From contig JAGNMT010000009.1 in the NCBI GenBank assembly GCA_017991025.1, forward strand, positions 1 through 7,470: DNA of 7,470 nucleotides, written 5' to 3'. The DNA is from Verrucomicrobiales bacterium (GTDB lineage: Bacteria > Verrucomicrobiota > Verrucomicrobiia > Verrucomicrobiales > DEV007). The notes under the pieces were generated by a model. That model had not been told where the DNA came from, did no database searches, and worked only from the letters and a program-made list of their open reading frames with translations. How positions within the stretch are numbered: position 1 is the stretch's first letter; each line of letters opens with the position of its first letter. Positions 1 through 6,468 of this stretch are shown here, one piece after another. Made by a program: the position numbers and the translations under genes.

Positions 1-61
1 CTAGATGGATATCGCCGGATGAGATCATACGAATCAACTATGGCCAAGAATTAAGAGTCTT

Positions 62-403
62 ATGGACGAGACCCAGACAATATCCAGCACGCAGCCCTTG
101 AAGAGGACTGTCCGGCGTCTGCTCGTAAGTATTGCCGCCGCCACAGGTTTGCTCCTATTCTTGATTTGCGCTACCTTGGCGACGTCTGGTGATTGGTTTC
201 ACGATGGAGCTGACACCGTGTTTGCGAGATGGCTGTCCATTCCGTGGGAGTGGTCATTCTTCGTTGCTGCCTCTTCCGAGGCGAAAGGATTGGGATACCT
301 TGCGATTGTTTTTCTACTGCCGCTACTAGTACACACTGTGGGGTTCTTCATCACTTTCAGCATCATTGCCGCATTCCGAACGCCGCGACAGCAATCCACG
401 TAG
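62..403 (+). CDS. Small two-helix membrane protein, unknown function
   Basis: A 113-residue protein that I do not recognise. Two hydrophobic segments are clear: about residues 20-41 (LLVSIAAATGLLLFLICATL) and about 77-104 (a long stretch ending FFITFSIIAAF). Basic residues K14, R15, R18 and R19 precede the first segment, and R106, R109 follow the second. By the positive-inside rule this suggests that both ends are cytoplasmic and that a loop of about 35 residues (43-76, rich in Trp and acidic residues) lies outside. There is no cleavable signal peptide, cysteine pair or catalytic motif. The ATG at 62 is preceded by a weak AAGAG at 53-57. Base composition is more AT-rich than the moxR region. 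It is convergent with guaA and shows no operon partner in the window. Hydrophobicity and a normal codon pattern support a real gene, but no family assignment is possible from sequence alone. Confidence 0.6.
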   Translation: MDETQTISSTQPLKRTVRRLLVSIAAATGLLLFLICATLATSGDWFHDGADTVFARWLSIPWEWSFFVAASSEAKGLGYLAIVFLLPLLVHTVGFFITFSIIAAFRTPRQQST

Positions 404-473
404 GCACCCTATCAAGCCCCATCACCTAGCCCCTACCAGCCGCCTTGTTTCGATGATTCTCCTCAAATTACAA

Positions 474-492
474 GGGACAGAAAATCCGTCCC
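474..492. repeat. Small GGGAC...GTCCC inverted repeat
   Basis: GGGACAG (474-480) faces CCGTCCC (486-492) across an AAAAT loop. Pairing is perfect for GGGAC/GTCCC, with one A-C mismatch further in. I recall GGGGACAG-type hairpins as dispersed REP-like sequences in many environmental bacteria, but no second copy is present in this window. The repeat status is therefore inference. Confidence 0.35.
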
Positions 493-532
493 CAACTCAC
501 GCCCCCCGGAGGAACTCTGTGCTTCGGTGCTT

Positions 533-610
533 TTTAGCGGGTAGCTTTTTTGCTGTTTAGCTTTCTTCCGGATTCTGGCTAAACCGCCACCCGCTAAACA
601 GCTAAACCGC
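533..610. repeat. TTTAGC-type inverted/direct repeat cluster downstream of guaA
   Basis: Several perfect repeats interlock here. TTTAGCGGGT (533-542) is the reverse complement of ACCCGCTAAA (589-598). GCTGTTTAGC (552-561) is the reverse complement of GCTAAACAGC (593-602). GCTAAACCGC occurs directly at 578-587 and 601-610. The two inverted pairs share the right-hand arm, so only one can form at a time. The core octamer GCTGTTTA recurs at 6483-6500, with the variant GCTATTTA at 7457-7464. The cluster ends 7 bases before the guaA stop and lies between convergent genes, so it could act as a structured 3' end for guaA. Confidence 0.75.
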
Positions 611-617
611 TTCTTCC

Positions 618-2138
618 CTATTCCCACTCGATACTCGCCGGAGGCTTCGTCGAGATGTCGTAGAGAACACGATTTACACCGGGGACCTCGTTGAGAATGC
701 GGTTCGATATCTCGGCGAGCAGTTCATACGGCAGATGCACCCACTCGGCGGTCATGGCGTCTTCACTGGTGACCGCGCGAATACTGATCGCATACTCATA
801 GCTGCGTTCGTCCCCCTTCACTCCGACTGTCTTTGTCGGAATCAGCGCGGCATAGGCCTGCCAGACAGCGTCATACCAGTGCCGCTCGCGGAGGAGGTCG
901 ATGTAGATTTTGTCGGCCTTCTGGATGATTTCCAGCTTCTCCAGCGTCACTTCGCCGGGGCAGCGCACCGCAAGACCGGGACCGGGAAAAGGGTGGCGTC
1001 CCACGACACGCTCGGGGAGGCCGAGGACGCGACCCAGCTCGCGTACTTCGTCTTTAAAGAGCGAATCGAGCGGTTCGATGACGCGCCCCTGTTTCTTCAA
1101 CTGCATGATCTGATCGACGCGGTTGTGGTGCGTCTTAATCGTCGAGGCGATGGATCCACTCGTGGCGCTCTCGATGACATCGGGATAAAGGGTGCCCTGA
1201 GCGAGCAATTCCACATCGGAACCGACTGCGTCGAAAAAGACTTCCACAAAAAGCCGGCCGATGATGCGCCGTTTCTCCTCGGGATCGGTGACCCCGGCAA
1301 GACCGGAAAGAAAACGCTCTGAAGCATCGATCGTCTCGATCTCGATTCCGACCTCGGCAAACAGTGACTGCACATCGGCGGCCTCGTTGAGACGAAGCAG
1401 GCCGGTGTCGACAAAAATATTCCGCGTATCGACCTCAGCCTCGTGCAGCAGGGCCGCGAGCACCGAAGAATCGACCCCGCCGGATACTCCGCAGACAACT
1501 TTCCGCCCCGCAACCTCATCGCGCACGCGCTCGATCAATTCGTCTTTGAAGGACGCGATTTTGAAAGGTGGAAGATCTGTTGCGAGAGAGAGAAAATTCT
1601 TCAGAATCTGGCTGCCCTCTTTTGTGTGGGAAACCTCGGGGTGAAATTGAATACCGAAAAAACGTTCATTCCATTTCAGCGCCACCGGGATGCCGTCGAG
1701 ATTTCGTCCCGTGACTTCACAGCCCTCCGGGAGTCGACTCACCGTATCGGAGTGACTCATCCAGATCTGGGAATGGCCTTTCAGTCCGTTAAAAATGCTG
1801 TCCACTCCGGCCTCGACCATGAGCGTTGCCGGTCCATACTCGCGGGTGTTTCCGGGTGCCACTTCGCCACCGAACTTCCGATTCAGGAGCTGCATGCCGT
1901 AGCAAACGCCAAGCACCGGAACGCCCATTTCCTTGAGGTATTCAAAATCAATATCAGGAGCCCCCGGCTCAAGCGTGGACCGCGGGCCACCCGAAAGTAT
2001 GACCGCCGCCGGATCCCCCGTTTCACGAAGTTCCGAAGGCTGATACAAACGTGAAAAGTACCCCAGCTCCCGGATCCGCCGGACGATCAGTTGAGTGTAC
2101 TGCGAGCCAAAATCAATAACGGCGATGGGATGTTCCAT
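618..2138 (-). CDS. guaA: GMP synthase (glutamine-hydrolysing)
   Basis: Converts XMP to GMP using ATP and ammonia drawn from glutamine; cytoplasmic, last step of guanylate synthesis. Residues 1-190 are the class I glutamine amidotransferase domain with the GVCYGMQ nucleophile elbow (Cys79), His166 and Glu168 (the FHPEV motif). Residues about 191-385 are the ATP-pyrophosphatase domain with the SGGVDSS P-loop at 219-225 and the HPFPGPGLAVR segment at 382-392. The rest is the C-terminal dimerisation domain ending STKPPASIEWE, the normal family terminus. At 506 residues it is slightly shorter than the usual ~515-525 but has no missing part. HHNRVDQIMQLKKQG (338-351) replaces the HHNVGGLP form of many proteobacterial enzymes. 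The ATG is preceded by GGAGGG (2147-2152) at 8 bases, which fixes the start. guaB lies upstream on the same strand after a 259-base gap. Confidence 0.98.
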   Translation of the reverse strand: MEHPIAVIDFGSQYTQLIVRRIRELGYFSRLYQPSELRETGDPAAVILSGGPRSTLEPGAPDIDFEYLKEMGVPVLGVCYGMQLLNRKFGGEVAPGNTREYGPATLMVEAGVDSIFNGLKGHSQIWMSHSDTVSRLPEGCEVTGRNLDGIPVALKWNERFFGIQFHPEVSHTKEGSQILKNFLSLATDLPPFKIASFKDELIERVRDEVAGRKVVCGVSGGVDSSVLAALLHEAEVDTRNIFVDTGLLRLNEAADVQSLFAEVGIEIETIDASERFLSGLAGVTDPEEKRRIIGRLFVEVFFDAVGSDVELLAQGTLYPDVIESATSGSIASTIKTHHNRVDQIMQLKKQGRVIEPLDSLFKDEVRELGRVLGLPERVVGRHPFPGPGLAVRCPGEVTLEKLEIIQKADKIYIDLLRERHWYDAVWQAYAALIPTKTVGVKGDERSYEYAISIRAVTSEDAMTAEWVHLPYELLAEISNRILNEVPGVNRVLYDISTKPPASIEWE

Positions 2139-2144
2139 GGAAGA

Positions 2145-2157
2145 CGCCCTCCGGGCG
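2145..2157 (-). promoter_or_regulatory. guaA ribosome binding site inside a small hairpin
   Basis: On the minus strand GGAGGG (2147-2152) lies 8 bases before the guaA ATG and is the only good Shine-Dalgarno there. It sits within the inverted repeat CGCCC-TCC-GGGCG (plus-strand reading 2145-2157), whose 5-bp GC stem could partly mask it. Whether the hairpin forms or matters is inference; the 3-base loop is minimal. Confidence 0.55.
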
Positions 2158-2192
2158 GTGAAAGGTTAAAAGTGAAAAGTTAAAGGTGAAAG
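2158..2192. repeat. Tandem 14-bp repeat (GTGAAAAGTTAAAG type)
   Basis: Two and a half units follow each other: GTGAAAGGTTAAAA (2158-2171), GTGAAAAGTTAAAG (2172-2185) and a partial GTGAAAG (2186-2192). Adjacent units differ at two positions. The array ends 19 bases from the guaA start codon and so lies in its leader. I recall similar purine-rich GTGAAA/GTTAAA strings as common intergenic repeats in Verrucomicrobiota and other environmental genomes; this cannot be checked here. Confidence 0.65.
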
Positions 2193-2230
2193 CGGTGTCC
2201 CGCCGCGTTTGCAGGAGAAGAGGAAGTTCA

Positions 2231-2348
2231 ACCACGAATGAACACGAATGGGCACGAATCCTTCGGGCGATAAGCCGATTCATGATTCGTGACATGACAG
2301 CCATCCCGGCTTACCTTCAATCCGTGAAAATTCGTGTTCATTCGTGGT
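2231..2348. repeat. 118-bp CACGAATG inverted-repeat element (REP/MITE-like)
   Basis: The ends are a perfect 19-bp inverted repeat: ACCACGAATGAACACGAAT at 2231-2249 and its reverse complement at 2330-2348. Beyond a three-base mismatch, pairing resumes (CACGaAT at 2253-2259 against 2320-2326). TAAGCCG also appears in opposite orientations inside both arms (2271-2277 and the complement near 2307-2313). The left arm is three 10-bp near-repeats (accACGAATg, aacACGAATg, ggcACGAATc). It carries no open frame or transposase. It lies between guaB and guaA. The structure fits a non-autonomous palindromic element of REP/MITE type; the mobilising enzyme is unknown. Confidence 0.8.
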
Positions 2349-2350
2349 CC

Positions 2351-2371
2351 AAAAAAAACGGCTTCCAACCG
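2351..2371 (-). terminator. Probable intrinsic terminator of guaB
   Basis: Read on the minus strand, CGGTT (2371-2367) pairs with AGCCG (2363-2359) across a three-base GGA loop, with one G-T wobble. A run of eight T (2358-2351) follows immediately. It begins 26 bases after the guaB stop. The stem is short, so termination may be partial. The T run ends two bases before the CACGAATG element. If it works, guaA needs its own promoter or depends on read-through. Confidence 0.5.
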
Positions 2372-2397
2372 AGTGGACGAATCGACCGAAGGTCCGC

Positions 2398-3852
2398 TCA
2401 ACTCGCGGGCTGGTAGTTGACCGGCTCTTCGGTAATCGTGATGTCGTGCGCGTGACTTTCTTTCAACCCGCCACTGGTGATGCGAACAAAAGTGGCCCGT
2501 TCCCGCAATTCTTGCAGGTTCCCGGCCCCGGCGTATCCCATTCCGCTGCGGAGTCCGCCGAGGAGTTGAAAAACGGTGTCCGCGAGCGGACCACGGTAGG
2601 GAACCCGGGCCTCGACGCCTTCCGCGACCAGCTTGCCCGATGAATTCTGACCGTAGCGGTCACCCGAACCTTTGCGCATCGCCTTGAGCGAGCCCATGCC
2701 CCGGTATTCTTTCCAGGTCCGGCCCTGGTAGTTCACCATCTCGCCGGGACTCTCACGGCAACCGGCCAGCAGCGAACCGAGCATGACGAGGTCCGCCCCC
2801 GCCGCCATCGCTTTGACGACGTCACCCGAGTATCGAATCCCCCCGTCGGCAATCAGCGGAATGCCCTTTTTGCGGCAGATCACAGCTACATTCTGAATCG
2901 CACTGAATTGAGGGAGACCGACACCCGCGATGATGCGGGTCGTGCAGATCGAACCGGGTCCGACCCCCACCTTAACCGCGGAAGCGCCTGCCGAGATCAA
3001 ATCCGCAGCTCCCTCCGCCGTCACGACATTGCCCGCGACGACAGGGGTGGAAAACTCGCTGCGCAATTTCTCAATCACCGAAAGAACCCGCTCCGTGTGG
3101 CCTGTCGCCGCGTCGATGAATACCGCATCGGCTCCCGCTTCGATAACCCCTTTAGCCCGTTCGAAAAAGTCCTCCCCCACCCCGATCGCGGCACCGACGC
3201 GGAGTCGACCGTTCTGATCCTTCGCCGAGTTTAGATACATGTCCCGCTTTTCAATGTCCTGAGCCGTGATGAGCCCGGCGAGGCGTCCATCTTTATCAAC
3301 GAGAGGCAGCTTTTCGATCCGGTTCTGATGCAAAATGCGCCGCGCTTCGTCGAGTTTGGTGTCCAGAGGTGCCGTGATCAGGCGATCACGCGGGGTCATC
3401 ACCGCAGAGACGGGTGCTGACTCGTCTTCGATGAACCAGATGTCCCGGCTTGTCACCATGCCGATGAGAAAGCCCTCGTCATCGACCACCGGGAAACCAT
3501 TCACACCCTTCTCCCGCATCACCTCCTGAAGGCGGGCCAGGGAAACATCGGCTGAAGTCGTGAACGGATCCAGGATGATGGTATTTTCGGAGCGTTTCAC
3601 TTTGGCAACCATGTCGGCCTGGTCGCTGATCGGCATATTCCGGTGAATGACCCCGATGCCACCCTCTCTCGCGAGAGCGATGGCGAGGCCGTCCTCTGTC
3701 ACCGTATCCATCGCCGAGGAGATGATCGGGATGTTCAGCGGGATGCTGGCGGCGAGACGCGTCGAGACATCCACCTCGGCCGGCAGGACTGCGCTGCGCT
3801 GCGGGATTAAAAGGACATCGTCAAAGCTGAGACCAAGTGGAAGATCACCCAT
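2398..3852 (-). CDS. guaB: IMP dehydrogenase
   Basis: Oxidises IMP to XMP with NAD+, the rate-setting step toward GMP, as a cytoplasmic tetramer. The 484 residues match the family (E. coli 488). The N-terminal barrel part opens with LSFDDVLLIP; SSAMDTVTE and REGGIGVIHRNM follow. Two CBS domains span about 93-148 and 152-208 (Bateman module, a site of adenine/guanine nucleotide control in this family). The barrel resumes with IDAATGHT (Asp247) and VVAGNVVT. The catalytic loop GVGPGSICTTR has Cys303. ADGGIRYSGD binds the IMP phosphate. Arg399-Tyr400 in GDRYGQ correspond to the flap Arg-Tyr dyad. It ends ESHAHDITITEEPVNYQPAS, typical. An in-frame TAA at 3862-3864 excludes a longer start, and the ATG at 3852 keeps the conserved N-terminus. 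No Shine-Dalgarno precedes it. Confidence 0.98.
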   Translation of the reverse strand: MGDLPLGLSFDDVLLIPQRSAVLPAEVDVSTRLAASIPLNIPIISSAMDTVTEDGLAIALAREGGIGVIHRNMPISDQADMVAKVKRSENTIILDPFTTSADVSLARLQEVMREKGVNGFPVVDDEGFLIGMVTSRDIWFIEDESAPVSAVMTPRDRLITAPLDTKLDEARRILHQNRIEKLPLVDKDGRLAGLITAQDIEKRDMYLNSAKDQNGRLRVGAAIGVGEDFFERAKGVIEAGADAVFIDAATGHTERVLSVIEKLRSEFSTPVVAGNVVTAEGAADLISAGASAVKVGVGPGSICTTRIIAGVGLPQFSAIQNVAVICRKKGIPLIADGGIRYSGDVVKAMAAGADLVMLGSLLAGCRESPGEMVNYQGRTWKEYRGMGSLKAMRKGSGDRYGQNSSGKLVAEGVEARVPYRGPLADTVFQLLGGLRSGMGYAGAGNLQELRERATFVRITSGGLKESHAHDITITEEPVNYQPAS

Positions 3853-3858
3853 AGATAA

Positions 3859-3886
3859 TATTTAGGAGGAACTACCGCACGATCAA
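3859..3886 (-). promoter_or_regulatory. Candidate guaB promoter, possibly leaderless
   Basis: On the minus strand TTGATC (3886-3881) and TAAATA (3864-3859) are separated by 16 bases. They match the sigma70 -35 and -10 consensus at four of six positions each. Seven bases past the -10 is position 3852, the A of the guaB ATG. A second AT-rich hexamer, TATTAT (3860-3855), overlaps. The bases before the ATG (TTCCTCCTAAATATTATCT) contain no Shine-Dalgarno; the AGGAGG here is on the opposite strand. This agrees with a leaderless or near-leaderless message but is only a pattern match. Confidence 0.35.
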
Positions 3887-3978
3887 GCGAAAGTTTTAAA
3901 GAAATCGGGGTGAATCGACGACGAATGGTCATCAGAAAGCCCATTTCCAAAGGATAGATCACTTAATCCCGCCCTTGA

Positions 3979-4002
3979 AAGTAGCACCAGGATTGGCTAC
4001 TT
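3979..4002. promoter_or_regulatory. Palindrome upstream of desaturase (operator-like)
   Basis: AAGTAGC (3979-3985) and GCTACTT (3996-4002) form a perfect 7-bp inverted repeat with a 10-base centre, 27 bases upstream of the desaturase ATG. The left arm overlaps a TTGAAA (3975-3980) that could be a -35 box, though I see no convincing -10 at the right distance. The dyad symmetry and position suggest a repressor site or a leader hairpin; desaturase genes are often under lipid-sensing repressors, but no regulator can be named. Confidence 0.3.
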
Positions 4003-4029
4003 GCTTAACAGAACTGGAAAGTGAATCTG

Positions 4030-5079
4030 ATGAACTCAGAGATCCCCTCCCCTCCCCGATCCGGAAAGCTTCTCCTTGAAGCCTCAAAACCCTTTGCGAA
4101 AGAGAGTAAATGCCGCTCCTGGTGGTTGGTGGGCGTCACTATCGTCGTCATGAGCCTCCTCCTTGCGGGAGCCGCACTCACGCCGTGGTGGCCGTTGCGA
4201 CTGGTTCTATCGATCGCCGGCGGTCTCGTCATGGTGAGAGCCTTTATCCTCTACCATGACTTCATGCACGGAGCGATCCTGCGGGGTTCCACTTTGGGCC
4301 GGTTATTGATGTATGGGATCGGAGCCATCCTGCTGACGCCGCCCCGCTCCTGGCGGGAAAGTCACAACTACCACCACGCCAATGTGGGAAAGATCGCTCC
4401 GGAGGGCGCGGATGTCCCTGTCATAACGACCGACATCGGTGCCTATCCGATGATGAGTGTGGCGATGTGGCAGCGAGCGAGCGCCTCCCAACGTTTCCGT
4501 TACCGCATCAGTCGGCACCCCATGACCATTTTTTGCGCCTATCTCGCGATCTTCATGGGGACCCTTTGTCTTGGGTCAACCCTGTCGAATCCCAAAAAGC
4601 ACTGGCCGGGCGCTCTGGTTTTTGCGACACATCTCGCCCTGCTGGCTGGACTCTGGTACGCGGGCGGGGTGTTGATGATGCTGTTCACCTATGTGATCCC
4701 TCTCTGGATCGCCTCCGCGTGCGGTGCCTACCTTTTCTATGCCCAGCATAGTTTCCCCGGTGCACGGGTCTTTACCCCTGAAGACTGGAATTTTTTTGAT
4801 GCCGCTCTGGGCACAGCCAGTTTCTTCAAAATGGGGCGGATTATGGAGTGGCTGACCGGGTCGATTGGCTACCACCACGTGCACCACCTCAATTCAGCGA
4901 TCCCATTCTACCGTCTGCGTGAAGCGATGGAAGCGATCCCCGAGTTACAACATCCGGTGATCACCCGCCTCCGTCCGCGAGACATCCTCGATTGCTTTCG
5001 AGCCAACCTCTGGGACCCGCGGAAAGGCTGTCTTGTCAGCTATGAAGAGGCGTATAAAGGCTTTAAAAGGACCGCGTGA
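4030..5079 (+). CDS. Membrane fatty acid desaturase
   Basis: A di-iron, oxygen-dependent desaturase of the fatty acid desaturase family (PF00487-type fold), acting on acyl chains in the inner membrane. All three histidine boxes are visible (residues numbered from the GTG at 4021; subtract 3 for the ATG start): HDFMH at 79-83, HNYHH at 115-119 and HHVHH at 285-289. An extra His lies in YAQHSFPG (240-247), as in acyl-lipid delta-12/omega-6 type enzymes. Hydrophobic stretches lie at about 35-75, 95-106, 168-186, 198-240. In-frame starts are GTG 4021 and ATG 4030. GGAAAG (4016-4021) is 8 bases from the ATG but too close to the GTG, so ATG 4030 is preferred, giving 349 residues. Regiospecificity cannot be read from sequence; hydroxylase or carotenoid ketolase relatives share the boxes. 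It stands alone between a divergent guaB and a terminator-like hairpin. Confidence 0.9.
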   Translation: MNSEIPSPPRSGKLLLEASKPFAKESKCRSWWLVGVTIVVMSLLLAGAALTPWWPLRLVLSIAGGLVMVRAFILYHDFMHGAILRGSTLGRLLMYGIGAILLTPPRSWRESHNYHHANVGKIAPEGADVPVITTDIGAYPMMSVAMWQRASASQRFRYRISRHPMTIFCAYLAIFMGTLCLGSTLSNPKKHWPGALVFATHLALLAGLWYAGGVLMMLFTYVIPLWIASACGAYLFYAQHSFPGARVFTPEDWNFFDAALGTASFFKMGRIMEWLTGSIGYHHVHHLNSAIPFYRLREAMEAIPELQHPVITRLRPRDILDCFRANLWDPRKGCLVSYEEAYKGFKRTA

Positions 5080-5085
5080 ATAGCA

Positions 5086-5110
5086 GGAGACGGCAGGCGT
5101 CCCCCATTTT
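5086..5110 (+). terminator. Terminator-like hairpin after desaturase
   Basis: GGAGACG (5086-5092) pairs with CGTCCCC (5098-5104) across the loop GCAGG, with one internal A-C mismatch. CA and then TTTT (5107-5110) follow. It begins 6 bases after the desaturase stop codon, the expected place for an intrinsic terminator. The T run is short, so efficiency is uncertain. Confidence 0.4.
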
Positions 5111-5293
5111 CAGGTCAAAATCTCGAGCAAAGCTCCCGATTACCGTTCCGCCCGCCCTGCCGGCAAGCCGTTCAGGAGCACTGGAACCATATGACAGGCA
5201 GTATCCGAAAGACCGCACTCAGGAGACAACTCTTCCCCCATCGCTCTATCAGATATCGCCCCTAGCCCTTTCAAGTAGCTCTTTCGAGCATCC

Positions 5294-5319
5294 GTGATTG
5301 CGCCATCGCGCAAAAATCA
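5294..5319. other. Bulged inverted repeat upstream of the moxR promoter
   Basis: TTGCGC (5298-5303) pairs with GCGCAA (5308-5313) around CATC. The pairing extends with GTGAT (5294-5298) against ATCAC (5316-5320 region) if a few A/T bases bulge out. It ends just before the -35 box at 5323. It could bind a regulator or be a transcript 3' end; there is no T run on the plus strand. Confidence 0.25.
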
Positions 5320-5322
5320 CAT

Positions 5323-5352
5323 TCGACACGGGGAACAGAATCGGCGTATGAT
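5323..5352 (+). promoter_or_regulatory. Sigma70-type promoter for moxR
   Basis: TCGACA (5323-5328) matches the -35 consensus at five of six positions. TATGAT (5347-5352) matches the -10 at five of six. The spacer is 18 bases. Transcription would begin near 5359, giving a leader of about 60 bases before the moxR ATG at 5419. This is the best promoter match I found in the window. Confidence 0.55.
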
Positions 5353-5418
5353 CCGCGCATTGATCGGGGTTCAACTTCACCCCTCCCTTTTTTACCTTCA
5401 TTTATCACGGAAAATACC

Positions 5419-6459
5419 ATGGCTGAAACGGCAACCCAACCCAACACGGAACTCGGCACATCGGACAAAGCAGTCATCGAGGAACTTCGGTCCGCCTATG
5501 CCGCGATGCGCGAACAGCTCGAACTTGTCATCGTCGGTCAGGACGAGGTCATCGAGCAGCTCCTCATTTCCATCTTCTGTCGCTCCCACGCGCTCCTCGT
5601 CGGGGTTCCCGGCCTGGCGAAGACACTGCTGATCTCGACCCTCGCCGAGGTGCTCGACCTCAGCTTCAAACGCATCCAGTTCACCCCCGACCTGATGCCC
5701 GCCGACATCACCGGCACCGAGGTCCTCGAGGAGGACATGACCACCGGGAAGCGGATTTTCCGATTCGTGAAAGGGCCGATCTTCGCAAACATGATCCTCG
5801 CCGACGAGATCAACCGGACGCCCCCGAAGACGCAGGCGGCCCTGCTCGAGGCGATGCAGGAGCACCATGTCACCATCGGCGACGAAACCTATCCCCTGCC
5901 CGAGCCGTTCTTCGTCCTCGCGACGCAGAACCCGATCGAACAGGAAGGCACCTACCCGCTTCCCGAGGCGCAGCTCGACCGCTTTATGTTCAACATCCGG
6001 GTGAATTACCCGAGCGCGTCCGAGGAGGAAGCAATCATCAAGCGGGTCACCGGTACCTACAAAGCAAACATCCAGAAGCAGCTCGACGGCGAGGCCGTGC
6101 TGAAGCTGCAAAAGGTCGTCCGGCGTGTCCCGGTCGCTGACCATGTGGTGACCTACGCCGCCCAAATCGCCCGCGCCTCGCGGCCGCGTGAGGACGAAGC
6201 CCCGGACTTTATCCGCGAAATGGTCGCCTGGGGAGCCGGTCCCCGTGCAGGCATTTACCTCATCCTCGCCGCCAAGGCACGCGCCATTCTCCAGGGCCGC
6301 TACCATACGACGACGGCGGACGTGCGGGCCGTCGCCCTGCCGGTGCTGCGCCACCGCGTCCTCACGACGTTTAATGCGGAAGCCGCCGGTATCACCAGCG
6401 ACGACATCGTGAACCGTCTCGTCGAGCATTTCCAGCCGGGTGCCGACCTCGACGTCTGA
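5419..6459 (+). CDS. MoxR-family AAA+ ATPase
   Basis: A cytoplasmic AAA+ ATPase of the MoxR/RavA class, chaperone-like machines that act with VWA-domain partners encoded nearby. Walker A is GVPGLAKT at residues 62-69. Walker B is MILADEINR at 125-133 (Asp129, Glu130). Sensor 1 lies in LATQNPIEQEGTYPLPEAQLDRF (167-189), with Asn171 and an arginine-finger candidate, Arg188. Sensor 2 is GPRAGIYL (274-281, Arg276). The C-terminal lid domain follows. At 346 residues it is slightly longer than the usual 310-340 through a hydrophilic N-terminal tail of about 20 residues. The ATG at 5419 has only a weak GGAAAA (5409-5414) in front. The DUF58 gene starts 52 bases downstream on the same strand and is very likely cotranscribed. 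The long open frame on the opposite strand is a codon-composition shadow. The natural substrate or complex is unknown. Confidence 0.95.
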   Translation: MAETATQPNTELGTSDKAVIEELRSAYAAMREQLELVIVGQDEVIEQLLISIFCRSHALLVGVPGLAKTLLISTLAEVLDLSFKRIQFTPDLMPADITGTEVLEEDMTTGKRIFRFVKGPIFANMILADEINRTPPKTQAALLEAMQEHHVTIGDETYPLPEPFFVLATQNPIEQEGTYPLPEAQLDRFMFNIRVNYPSASEEEAIIKRVTGTYKANIQKQLDGEAVLKLQKVVRRVPVADHVVTYAAQIARASRPREDEAPDFIREMVAWGAGPRAGIYLILAAKARAILQGRYHTTTADVRAVALPVLRHRVLTTFNAEAAGITSDDIVNRLVEHFQPGADLDV

Positions 6460-6461
6460 AC

Positions 6462-6468
6462 GGGAGGG
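6462..6468 (+). promoter_or_regulatory. Displaced Shine-Dalgarno GGGAGGG of the DUF58 gene
   Basis: GGGAGGG lies just after the moxR stop but 43 bases before the DUF58 ATG at 6512, too far for normal use. No other Shine-Dalgarno precedes that ATG. The intervening 6469-6500 is repeat sequence. Without it, GGGAGGG would sit 11 bases from the ATG, a workable spacing. This suggests that the repeat was inserted into the ribosome-binding spacer. Confidence 0.5.

Larger units (their letters stand above)
404..617. other. Non-coding convergent gap between membrane protein gene and guaA
   Basis: This stretch separates two genes that point at each other. It holds a short GGGAC hairpin near 474-492 and the GCTGTTTAGC inverted-repeat cluster at 533-610, both described separately. 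Short open frames crossing it have no plausible start signal and are Pro/Arg/Ser-rich low-complexity translations, so I see no gene. No clear intrinsic terminator (GC stem followed by a T run) is present for either gene. The runs of T at 531-535 and 545-550 sit inside the repeat cluster. Confidence 0.6.
5080..5418. other. Non-coding region between desaturase and moxR
   Basis: No convincing gene lies here. An open frame from a GTG at 5076 translates to a Ser/Pro/Arg-rich string without a ribosome binding site or conserved feature. The left end carries a terminator-like hairpin (5086-5110). The right end carries a hairpin (5294-5319) and the moxR promoter (5323-5352). The middle, about 5111-5290, shows nothing I can interpret. 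The final part before moxR (about 5380-5400) is pyrimidine-rich leader. Confidence 0.6.

Noticed and set aside
366..560. 64-residue plus-strand frame in the convergent gap
   Set aside because: It overlaps the membrane protein gene in another frame, runs into the repeat cluster and has no start signal.
735..2054. Plus-strand open frames of 195 and 203 residues
   Set aside because: Both are antisense to guaA, which is complete and conserved along its length.
2231..2348. CRISPR array from the repeated CACGAATG units
   Set aside because: Units are 10 bp, adjacent and part of a palindrome; there are no spacers of regular length and no cas gene.
3864..3869. AGGAGG on the plus strand just outside guaB
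   Set aside because: No ATG, GTG or TTG follows at a useful distance and no plus-strand gene begins there; it is not usable by guaB, which is on the other strand.
3853..4029. Purine riboswitch in the guaB leader
   Set aside because: No purine-aptamer core or long leader is visible; the likely transcript start is at or very near the ATG.
5076..5297. 73-residue frame overlapping the desaturase stop
   Set aside because: GTG start without ribosome binding site and a low-complexity Ser/Pro/Arg translation; it also crosses a terminator-like hairpin.
5398..6429. 343-residue open frame on the minus strand
   Set aside because: It lies entirely opposite moxR, whose motifs are intact. The translation is Gly/Asp/Arg-rich without family features; it is a typical shadow in GC-rich codons.
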